Under the pieces are notes generated by a model, which was not told the origin of the DNA, did not search any database, and saw nothing but the letters and a program-made list of their open reading frames with translations. From Phallusia fumigata (lineage: Eukaryota > Chordata > Ascidiacea > Phlebobranchia > Ascidiidae), in NCBI GenBank assembly GCA_008931825.1, contig QXVZ01009870.1, positions 1-20,619 on the forward strand: a DNA stretch of 20,619 nt. The letters are read 5' to 3'. A program made the translations under genes and the position numbers. Positions 1 through 8,051 of this stretch are shown piece by piece. Position 1 is the stretch's first letter; each line of letters begins with the position of its first letter.

Positions 1-36
1 GACGTCGGTAATCAATAGTTTCTTTTTCATCTTTAG

Positions 37-222
37 ACTGCAGTGAACCGCCAACCGATCCAGCTCTTTCCATCGACCCGATTGGGCCTTACAAAGTAGG
101 GGATACGATCACGTACAAGTGCGTCAACACGTCTGCTGAAACCATTGGCGACCAGGAGAGCACTTGTGAGCTGAATGGAAATACATCCTGGACTTTGAAT
201 ATCCTTCCCGGATGCAGCACAT
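37..222 (+). CDS. Exon: sushi/CCP module 1
   Basis: Follows a pyrimidine-rich acceptor ending at 36 and stops before the donor GTAAG at 223. It encodes about 62 residues with four cysteines (C near the start, YKC, STC, PGC) and a tryptophan ahead of the last one, as in CCP/sushi domains. The GPYKVGDTITYKC stretch is the typical first-half CCP pattern. Two N-x-S/T sequons are visible (NTS, twice). Confidence 0.85.
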
Positions 223-3200
223 GTAAGCGGAGTAGGAAAGTGTTATCTTGTAACCGCTTTTCTCTATTTTCCATGTGTGTTGGTAAAAACTTATCAAATA
301 CTTCAAGTTTCTGGTTATCACCATCTTCAAACTACAATTTGTATTATAAACCATGCCTCAAAAACCTGTAACCTGCATGCATCCCAAGATGTTAATAACA
401 ACAAAATAAACCTTTTCCTCACTTAGTTGTGCACGAAAAGACGGCAAGACATCGACAATTTCAAATTAGTTTGTTCTTCCTGTTAATTTCGATTGCTTTA
501 TTGTCATTGCGTAGTCGCTACGTCATTCAAAAAACTCAACTTAGTATTTGGGTATTTACGCAGCATCAGCATGTGGCCCTCCTCCCATGATACCAAAGGA
601 CGGAATGAATCCCGAAAACAGGGACTACGCGACCGGCAGCAATGTGACATATGAATGCAACCCGCGACGCATATTGGAAGGATCTGGAAACAACACTTGT
701 ATAGACGGAATTTGGTCTTACCCAGCACCGGTTTGCTATCAAGGTATCACTGTAACTTGATAAATTAACACTAGGCCTACATCAGGGGCCGGCCACTCTT
801 GGCCGGGTGCCATCTGTTGCGAGGTGATTATTCATGACACGCCAACTGGTTTACGAGTTTACATTTTAACGCCTTTTTTATGCTAAGTTAAGCGACCTCT
901 TTGATTTTTAACGTAAAGCGAAATGCAACTGCAGCAGCGAGCTACTGAGAGCTCGTGTAAACCAGATTTTACAGATTTAACGCAGAAACGTAATGAAGTG
1001 ACGTCATTCACATGGCACGCGATGTCATTAGGATTTTGACATAATTTGTAAACGGGCACACTGCGTTCAAAAATGTAGACCGCAAATGAACCTGCGAAAT
1101 AGTTCCAGTCGAATATGTACCTTTATCGTATAATTACAAAGGCAAATGTTACCTTATCCAAACACGATTGTCAGATGTGTAACCGCACAACACAACTTGA
1201 CTTGTGTGTTTATTTTCGGCCAAAACTGTACTCTGCGAAGGTAACACTTTTTTCCCATTAAAAGATTGCGTGGATCATCAAGATTGCACAATTAACGTCG
1301 AGTTTGGCTACTGCAACAACACACTCTACATAGAAGACAACAAAGAATATTGCCGGAAATCTTGTGGATTTTGCACCAGTAAGTGGAAAATTGTTTGGTG
1401 CTTGACCGCCTATGCTTGGACGTTTCGTATGCAAGGACGACAGCACGGTACAGTACCTTAGTGCGGTATGGTACACAGCAAAAATCCTCACAAGATACGG
1501 TACCCTAGTACGGTACACCCTTGTAACGAGGTACGTGGTACGCACAACCTAATACGTACCGTACCGTACTGCAATGCTTGCTTGTGTGTTTCTGAACGAG
1601 CGAAGTTTAGATACCAACAGTACGCGAGAGCAGCCAGTTCCCTTGGTAACGGGTAAACAAATATTTGGGATTCAACATTACTGAGGTTATTGACCTTCTG
1701 GCCTACGTCTTGCTTTAATACCAGTAGCCGGCAAATTGAGGTAAAGTAGAATAAATGAAATGGGGCAAATATTTGTTAAAATACGTAACATTTCGTAATT
1801 CACTTTCAATATTTGCCACACGCACACTTGTTGTTTGTCACAAAACCTTGTTGCCACACAAACATTCCAAAAACTGCTGTGGTAATTTTATAGGCGTCGA
1901 TAGAGGATAACACTCTATAATAAGGCCACCTCCTTCACTGCGTCGGTTGTGTAGATATTGTCACAATTACAACGCGACCAAGTCAGACAATAAAACGACC
2001 ATTAAACAATGAAGGCTTCGCAGTAATCTAAATATATCCTGTCAATGTATTGTTTAATTATCCAATATGCCAGCGGCATCTCAAGCACCGGAAAAAGACA
2101 GAGCGATCATGCGACATTACATTTTTACTCAAGTTGGGTCTTAGGACACTTTTAAGTTCTTTTCAAACAAAGCTTTAATACACCCAACTTTTTCGACACT
2201 AAAATTTGACTCCGAAAGTTTGTAGGTCACCAAAGAAAGTTCAGGTCGCTGACAACTATGTAGGATGAGTTTAGCTAAAGAAGTGCTTCCCAACCTTCTA
2301 AGATGCATTTTCGCTTTTACGTAATGTGGAACTTTACATTATCCCCCTCTAGGCAAGAAGCGGAATAAAACAGTATGAAAAGGTTTGAAACCACTGGGCT
2401 ACCTGAAAAAAGTACTGCGCTTATCATAAATAACTTACTAATAGAATTCCTCGCCCTGGGATAAATTTCTTTTCGTTACCACTGTCTTAAAGGTTGCGCA
2501 AGCATTGAACGCTATCTCAAAATGCCGGTTTTAAGCACATAACTTTCCAGCAGCTCGCAACTTAAAAGAGCATGTGTAACCTTAGCACATTCACATCCAG
2601 TTTGAATCATGTTGGATCTCATTTTTTAATCTAACGTTAAAATCATCAGCAACCTTAGGGCTACATTCGATAGTTAACGCGAAAATCAAGTTTCATTGTA
2701 AGATTGACAAACTGGTCCCAGCTTTAGACTTCTTTTTTACACACAGCATGCAGAGAAGCTCCTGGTACCAACGTCACCATAACTCCATCTGGCCCTTATG
2801 TGCAAGGCGACCGTGTCAATTACACCTGCGACAATGGATCTTTATGCGGGGAAACTTCAAACTTATGTTTGGGAGAAGACATCTGGTTAAATGAAGGGGC
2901 GACATGTGTAGGTTCGTATTGTTTTGTTTTAAAACAAGCCACGGATAGGCTCCTGTGGGTTCGAATCCCACCGCAGACTAGATTTTTCTAGCCATCGATT
3001 GCTGAATGGCAATGCTTGGAAACCGACTATGATTCGGTATAACGCCTCTTGCAGGCCTGGTGTACTGTGATTGAAAACAATACATGTATCAACGTATATT
3101 TATGACAACTTATCACAAACAATTCCAAACAACACACCATTTTCACACTACAAGCAAAATAGATATAAACGTTTCAAGCAACTAATGTTGAAAAAATCTG

Positions 3201-3381
3201 TAAACATTAGGGATGTGTTTTACTTGCTTTGCTACCACAGCTCTCTTTTGTGATTTTGAAAATGGTTCGTGCAACTTTCAACATGATGCGACCGCGAATT
3301 TTGAATGGAAATTAAACAGAGGACCCACCCCGACGATCGGAACCGGTCCAACTGTAGATCATACACTAGGAAGCATTGTGG
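37..3381 (+). CDS. Secreted mosaic protein, CCP-CCP-ShKT-CCP-MAM (partial gene)
   Basis: Five exons are supported: 37-222, 564-743, 1241-1378, 2747-2911 and 3241-3381. Every one starts with two bases that complete a codon and ends after the first base of the next (phase 1-1), the classic arrangement for shuffled extracellular modules, so they join in one frame. Each exon encodes one cysteine-rich module and all introns have GT/AG ends. No signal peptide or start codon is in the window, so the gene begins further left. The last exon holds only the front of a MAM domain and no later exon was found before the next gene at 4591. The product is probably an extracellular adhesion, matrix or immune-type protein; that role is inferred from the modules only. 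The join of all five exons into one transcript is inferred from phase and strand. Confidence 0.7.
223..563 (+). other. Intron, nothing further seen
   Basis: AT-rich intron between CCP modules 1 and 2. I saw no coding exon, RNA gene or repeat. Confidence 0.6.
564..743 (+). CDS. Exon: sushi/CCP module 2
   Basis: Sixty codons between an acceptor CAG at 561-563 and the donor GTATC at 744. It shows the complete CCP pattern: C-G-P-P-P, then VTYEC, NNTC and a final G-I-W...P-V-C. An alternative acceptor CAG at 567-569 lies six bases downstream and keeps the frame, which would drop two residues ahead of the first cysteine. NVT and NNT are possible N-glycosylation sites. Confidence 0.88.
842..968. 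repeat. Short inverted repeat within an intron
   Basis: ACTGGTTTACGAG at 845-857 is mirrored by CTCGTGTAAACCAGA at 952-966, giving imperfect arms around a loop of about 95 bases. It could be a degraded MITE. The rest of the 744-1240 intron shows no exon; a GC-rich hairpin (GGCCGGCC...GGCCGG) lies at about 787-806. Confidence 0.4.
1241..1378 (+). CDS. Exon: ShKT domain
   Basis: Forty-six codons with six cysteines in the ShKT order: D-C-V-D, D-C, G-Y-C, Y-C, K-S-C and G-F-C. The ending K-S-C-G-F-C is diagnostic. ShKT modules occur in many secreted animal enzymes and matrix proteins; the name comes from a sea-anemone peptide but the domain alone says nothing about toxicity. The donor GTAAGT at 1379 is a consensus match. 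The acceptor AG at 1239-1240 has a weak pyrimidine tract but is the one that gives phase 1 without a stop. Confidence 0.8.
1431..1586. repeat. GTAC-rich foldback element
   Basis: Left arm GCAAGGACGACAGCACGGTA (1431-1450) and onward to 1460 is matched by the reverse complement of the right arm at about 1550-1585, which also runs GCAAG, GCAG, ACGGTAC, GTAC, TTA. Between and inside the arms the word GGTAC or GTACC recurs about ten times. It resembles a non-autonomous palindromic element. It lies just downstream of the ShKT exon donor. The remaining intron to 2746 has no recognisable exon. Confidence 0.5.
2281..2396. mobile_element. Degenerate hAT-like MITE
   Basis: The left end AAGTGCTTCCCAACCTT and the right end AAGGTTTGAAACCACTG are imperfect inverted repeats of the CAGTGGTTNNCAACC type seen in hAT-derived MITEs. 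The element is about 116 bases and lies in the intron before CCP module 3. Flanking 8-mers (AGCTAAAG and GGCTACCT) match poorly, so it is old or misdelimited. Confidence 0.4.
2747..2911 (+). CDS. Exon: sushi/CCP module 3 with an extra cysteine
   Basis: Acceptor ACACAG ends at 2746. The module reads C-R-E-A-P..., VNYTC, NLC, I-W...ATC, a CCP pattern resembling module 1 (both have G-P-Y then G-D). A fifth cysteine (SLC) lies between the second and third canonical ones and has no obvious partner. The donor at 2912 (GTTCGT) is chosen because it restores phase 1; a closer consensus match, GTAGGT at 2908, would break phase with the next exon. Confidence 0.78.
2955..2971 (+). repeat. tRNA-like T-arm/B-box, SINE or tRNA remnant
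   Basis: GTGGG-TTCGAAT-CCCAC forms a perfect five-base-pair stem with a seven-base loop, as in a tRNA T arm and RNA polymerase III B box. No matching acceptor stem, D arm or anticodon arm is present upstream, so this is not a tRNA gene. A tRNA-derived SINE fragment is likeliest. A second B-box-like stretch (AGTTCGAACCCC) occurs at 3475-3486, followed by an A-run. Confidence 0.35.
3241..3381 (+). CDS. Exon: N-terminal part of a MAM domain
   Basis: Forty-seven codons after the acceptor CCACAG at 3235-3240, before the consensus donor GTGAGT at 3382. It reads C-D-F-E-N-G-S-C-N-F, then F-E-W and T-G-P-T-V-D-H-T, which is the hallmark opening of MAM domains (C-x-F-E, W, T-G-P-x-x-D-H-T). A full MAM domain is about 160 residues, so roughly two thirds are missing. 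No later MAM exon is recognisable before 4590. Confidence 0.8.
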
Positions 3382-4526
3382 GTGAGTGGGGTGTTTATGT
3401 ATACTTGATTATCCGCCAGGTGGCACACCACGCAATATGTGGTGCTGTCTATCGCTTGGTCTAATTGACTGAGGAGTTCGAACCCCATGAAAAAAAACCG
3501 TTTAAAGCGCTATAGTTTTATAACAGGCATTCCTATAACTATGTGAGGTATGTGTGGTCTTGTGTGTTTTTGAGTCACGACAATAAGTTTTGCAAAAAAA
3601 GTTGGACCAGAGAGACAACATGAATAATGAAAAGAATGCAATTTGACATTTTATCCATTGCCTGAACAAAATGTTAAACGCTGTCCAATTCTACAAATAG
3701 CAGACTTTTATGACAACAGTTATNAAATATATATTTGTCCCGTTAAAAGAAAACATTAAAGTTTTAAAAAACTTTTGTGGTCCAGCGAATTTCAATTGCA
3801 TTTTAAACATTTGTTGAGCACTATACTGCGTCAAGTAGTTTGTTTCAAATGTTGTAAAAGCTTCCTGTTCAAATGTGCATGACCTGTATATTTAAACCGG
3901 AAAAAATACATAACTGATATACCACCCATATTACTGCTTACTACAATGCTTATTTTGCTTGGCTGACAATATTTGAAAAGGAGCTCAGGTGATTAGGCCA
4001 CGTAAATTTTGTGACTTTATTGAGAGTTGCAGCAGCCAACAAGAATGTTTTACAGAAATCGCGTTTAAGAGATTTAGATTCTCTGTCACTGGTTTACTGT
4101 GGCAAAAATTTTACCCCAAATGTCCTGATTACTTCGATGTATTGATCAGACTCGCTTTTTATAACATAGAAAAACATAATACCCGCAAACCGCAATTGTT
4201 TCTAGCACCAAACGAATAAAACTCATAACAGATGTTTTCATAACAAAACGATAATACAAAGAGCCACCCGAAAAAATCTCTGACCATTCAGTTATGAAAT
4301 CATCAAGTGTTGATGTTTTAGTGAAAGTAACAACAAACAATTCTGAAACTAAAAGTAAACCATGCACAACAAAACCAAAACCCCTTTGTTCCCAAAATAA
4401 ATTAAAGCCCCCCAAAAGTCAAACAACGAAATCGTTTTGCTTTTTACAGGAAACATCAACATCCTGGTAATGTGGACCATTCTGATGATTAAACCATTGA
4501 CTGTTAGTGTTTACGTTTTAATTTTG
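3382..4526. other. Non-coding stretch with an assembly gap at 3724
   Basis: No supported exon. A single n at 3724 marks a contig join; unlike the other n positions, its flanks are not repeats of each other. Missing MAM exons could lie in the unsequenced gap. The open frame at 3989-4219 is four-cysteine but has no compatible acceptor in phase 1. Confidence 0.5.
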
Positions 4527-4535
4527 CATAAAAAG
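4527..4535 (+). promoter_or_regulatory. Probable TATA box of the small peptide gene
   Basis: CATAAAAAG lies 56 bases upstream of the ATG at 4591. A start of transcription 25-30 bases downstream would leave a short untranslated leader of about 30 bases. Confidence 0.5.
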
Positions 4536-4590
4536 GTGGCATCTGCTGTAAAATTTTCACAACTGTACAGAGTTTCGTCTAAGTAGCAAC

Positions 4591-5513
4591 ATGAACGGAA
4601 AACTTTTGATGATGGTGATTCTTGTTTCTTGTTTCATCTTTGTACAAGGACGAGAAAGTAACACAGAGTAAGTTACATTAATTAAATTTGTATTTTTTGC
4701 GTGTCACTATAAGGCAAGACCAAATTTGGCACGAAGTGGGTCACGAAACCATATACTGATTACCGGGTGATTATTGAGGATAGAAATGTTTTAAACATGT
4801 GCATTTTGTTTCAACAGTATTTGGCATCACCTAACTGAAGAAGAATCTGGTAAGTTATAGAAACCTGCTGTGCAATAGAACTAAGAAAATAACATAACTT
4901 CGTGTCATGTTTTCTGACGACATGATTTTGACTTGGTCACAACTGGCAAAAATCCATGTAAACTGTAACTTTATGTCACAATTAAAAATTCCTGCAATTT
5001 GGTGCCCATAAAATAATTCGGTTTTTATAACATTTCTAAAATATCGAAAGACGGGGCCTTGATCTGGGCTGTCATGCTTGCCACCAAAAACGCGACCAAA
5101 AAGTTAATAATTCTTACAAATAGGCCGACTTGAATGATGTTTATGCCTTGTAAATAAAACACAAGATTACAATTTATTTTATATTGTTATGTTGTAATTG
5201 CCACGTATGCCGCTATGCGTGCATAAGTCTCGGCCAAAGGGTGACGCAAAACAAAAAGGGTTGGGAACCACAGCTGTAGACACATGGCTTTCGTATAAGA
5301 TGTACTTGTGGCAAACCACAGTTACCCCACAAAAGGAGGTCAAAGAATTTTTTTCGTCCCACAGCAGCTGACCCCAACACCAACTGCGTAGATGGCGCTC
5401 CTTGTATTGATCATTCCCAGGTATGGTGACGTCATGTGCTGATGACGTACGTTACCACTTAGTAACGAGTTTTTATCTTCTTGGTTCAGGAGGAATTTCA
5501 AGACCGGAGCTAA
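4591..5513 (+). CDS. Small secreted peptide precursor, 62 residues, four exons
   Basis: Exons are 4591-4667, 4818-4849, 5365-5420 and 5490-5513 (stop TAA at 5511). All introns have GT/AG ends, with strong GTAAGT donors after exons 1 and 2, and the four pieces join without a stop (77+32+56+24 = 189 bases). Residues 1-20 form a clear signal peptide: MNGK, then a hydrophobic core MMVILVSCFIFV, with likely cleavage after VQG. The mature part is about 42 residues, strongly acidic (DIWHLTEEES, EEFQDRS), with only two cysteines, in N-C-V-D-G-A-P-C, a five-residue loop probably closed by a disulphide. There are no dibasic sites and no C-terminal amidation glycine. I do not recognise the family. A secreted signalling, mucosal or host-defence peptide is possible; no function is claimed. 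A TATA-like box upstream and AATAAA downstream support a complete gene. Confidence 0.72.
4850..5364 (+). other. Intron 2 of the peptide gene with a solo hAT-like end
   Basis: GGGTTGGGAACCACAGCTG at 5258-5276 resembles one terminus of the CAG-TGGTTCCCAACC hAT/MITE class, but no partner terminus was found in the intron. Nothing else is seen. Confidence 0.35.
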
Positions 5514-5557
5514 CGCATTAACGAGTTTGTGACGTCACAGAAAATTTAATGACGTCA
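5427..5557. promoter_or_regulatory. Cluster of CRE-like TGACGTCA sites
   Basis: TGACGTCA occurs at 5427-5434, 5530-5537 and 5550-5557, with TGACGTAC at 5443-5450. They lie in the last intron and 3' UTR of the peptide gene. The palindrome is the CREB/ATF consensus. The same word also occurs at about 1000 and 9459, so it may simply be common in this genome. Confidence 0.35.
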
Positions 5558-5581
5558 GTAGAGTGTTTTTGTTGTCCCCTC

Positions 5582-5587
5582 AATAAA
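5582..5587 (+). terminator. Polyadenylation signal of the peptide gene
   Basis: AATAAA lies 69 bases after the stop codon at 5511-5513. Confidence 0.7.
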
Positions 5588-5889
5588 ATACTTTGCACAA
5601 AAAATTGTTTCGTTTGATGGACATGAAAATAATATGTCAACAAGGCACAGGAATTTTAATTAGGTGAACAGAGTCGTAGAGACTTTTTTGCTGCTATAAG
5701 CGGAAAAATTGTTTGCTGCTAAATTGCAACCTCAGATTCAAAAAATGGAATAAAACTCCCGTTTTGAGGTGATTTTCGACGGAATATTCCAGTTTCAACT
5801 GGTTCGAACATCCAAAGCGGTTTCAATGGGAATCGGAAACATAAAATTTTGACCCGATTTTCGAAAAAACAACAAGGCTATAGCAGGTA

Positions 5890-5914
5890 TTTTTTTTTGG
5901 GGGGGGGGAGGGGG
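5890..5914. repeat. T9-G10-A-G5 homopolymer junction
   Basis: Nine T, ten G, one A and five G in a row sit between two convergent genes. The G-run could form a quadruplex or be a sequencing-error hotspot. Confidence 0.6.
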
Positions 5915-5957
5915 CTGTGGCCGTTGACTTCTCTGTAGACATAAAATTTTTGTTATT

Positions 5958-6026
5958 TTTATTTATAAACTCAGCAAATGTCACGTTATATTTTGGGTAC
6001 ATCATTTTGCTGCAACATTTTTTATT
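5958..6026 (-). terminator. Polyadenylation signals of the SLC45 gene
   Basis: Reverse-strand AATAAA occurs at 6021-6026 and 5958-5963, 77 and 140 bases beyond the stop codon at 6103-6105. The two convergent genes end about 370 bases apart. Confidence 0.6.
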
Positions 6027-6102
6027 TTTGGAATAATGAATTGCCTACACACACGAAAGCGTCGACCGAAACACAAAAACAACAAGGCTACAATAAATCA
6101 AC

Positions 6103-8051
6103 TCAATACTTGACAAACACGGCCGCCCAAATTGTACCAATAAATGCCACTATGGCTGCAGTAGCCACTGTAACTGTGACAGTATCCAGTAGAGTGACAA
6201 GAGTTCCAATCCCAAGCCCGGTAACGATTTGTGCGAGTTGGATCATACACGTCACCAGGGCACAGTCGGTGCCAATCCCCCGCTCATCCGATGTACCCAC
6301 GAGGTCCTGTGATTTAATTGCAAATGATTTCTAATCGTGTTAGCAGTAATTTTAGTGGAGTGTCTTAAACCGGTTTAAATCGGTATGCATAGGGGTTCTC
6401 AACCGCGGAGGGGGAATTCCCACTGGGTATTTGCAAGGGGGAGTTTTGTATTAAATATTCGAGTCTAAAAAATTAATAAATTGTAAAAGCTTTGGATGCG
6501 TTATGCTCGCAATGAATTCACCGTCGCGCTTCCTGCCTCATTGCATTTCCGTTGAATCATTTTTAATTAAAATTTTTCGATTTTTTGAAGTTGGTGACTT
6601 CAATTTGGGTCAACCTATCGGGTGCACTAGGTTGGAGCAACACCGCTTAAGTTTCTTGCTCAAGGAAACACAAGTGACCGACACAGGATTAGAACCTACA
6701 ACCGCGCTATCACCCGGCTATCTTGGTAACAACATACTATTTACTAACTCAATTTCCGATGGGGAAAATTTTTGCTTTAAAAATGATAAAGAGGTAAATG
6801 GAATAACAAAAGGTTGAGAACCACTAGGTTTGCAAAAACTTTAAACAAAGCAATTTACCCATTACCTTGTAAGTTTCGTGATACTGAGCGACCAGAAGAT
6901 ACGGGAGCGTGTAGAGAGTTGCCGACATCACACCGATCGCAGACGACAGACACAGAACCACGTATATGTTCGGAAACAAAGCCACAACCCCTGAACCAAC
7001 ACCGAACGCTAGGTAGCCAAAAACGTACATGGCACGTGACCCGAACCGACGAATCAGAGGCTTCAACGCGGCTGAAAATCAAAGCAGTTATTGAGTAAGT
7101 TAAATTTTGTGTTACCAGGTTTTACCGAACAAGCAGAATTCTTTGTGTGCTTTCTTAAAGGTAACAACAAACAAATTATGGAAAAACAAATAAATTGGAA
7201 GTAAATTTTAAATTTCAATAAATTTGGAAAAAAAAACTTTTTTGGAGAAACTGGAAGGCGTAAAATGCTTCAACGAAATCTTCTGGTTCGTTTCGGCATT
7301 AGCTTTCGTCATTCTTATTCAAATTTTGTGTAAACTATTAAAAGCAAGACCTACAAACCCAACTTTCAGTATTGCAGATATGATTCATTTCTCATATTTA
7401 CCAAAACATTCTGTAATTTTTTTAACTTTCTCAACCTTTAGGACCGAAGTGTTTCCAAACTTGCTGAACGATTTCTCGGTTCGCAAAGTGTCTGCCTACC
7501 GCCTACTTTTAGAAAACTTTAGAATCACCAATTGACTATTTCATCATCGCTACAGTCATTACATGCTACTTTCTATTACAAAAACAGACCTACTGACTAA
7601 ATAACTTTTTGTGAGATTGTATAAGAGATAAATGCAAAACTATGATGCCCACAACAACATTTTTGCAGTCGATTACATGAATAAGCAAAAAATGTTGCTT
7701 GCGTACCACATAGAAAACCTTTGCATACCATGAACGGTACGAATACTACTTTTTGGGAAACCATTGCTTTGTGATGTCAACCAAAGATGACTAACCGCAG
7801 CTTCAGTTTTTTAGCGATGTAAAGTTTCTACAATCATGCCACACTTACCACAATATATAGCCGACGCAGCGGCGTTAATGGTGAGACCCCAGTTCCCAAT
7901 TTCAACCTCGCTCTTGTATAACTCGGCTTGGCGGCTGTTGCGGGGTGCGCGGGGATCCCCCTGCATCACAACTTGACCCACGAAGTCGGTGAAGAATAAC
8001 GCCATGCAGAGGAAGGCGATCCAACCGAAGAAGTGACAAACGCAAAGGTAT
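6103..8051 (-). CDS. SLC45: SLC45 exons 7-9: spans 7-12 and C-terminus
   Basis: Exon 7 (7849-8051) has [20 protein letters not shown] and T-D-F-V-G-Q, then N-W-G-L-T-I-N-A-A. Exon 8 (6866-7071) has I-R-R-F-G-S-R, spans 9-10 and [14 protein letters not shown]. Exon 9 (6103-6306) has [12 protein letters not shown], spans 11-12 and ends W-A-A-V-F-V-K-Y-stop, close to the usual SLC45 ending. The acceptors are TTTTCACAG, GATTTTCAG and AAATCACAG. Confidence 0.9.

Noticed and set aside
2905-2980. Possible tRNA gene
   Set aside because: Only the T arm is present; no acceptor stem, D arm or anticodon arm pairs upstream.
3382-3464. Read-through past the MAM exon giving G-V-Y-V-Y, reminiscent of the next MAM segment
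   Set aside because: A consensus GTGAGT donor lies at 3382 and the rest of the read-through has no MAM features before its stop.
3989-4219. 76-residue open frame with C-D-F and several cysteines, considered as the next MAM exon
   Set aside because: Phase 1 from the upstream acceptor at 3988 runs into a stop at once, and beyond the first C-D-F it lacks MAM landmarks.
5258-5276. A complete hAT MITE in the peptide gene intron
   Set aside because: Only one terminus is visible; no inverted partner or target duplication was found.
7224-7535. 103-residue plus-strand open frame
   Set aside because: It lies inside an SLC45 intron and ends in a MITE; no family resemblance.
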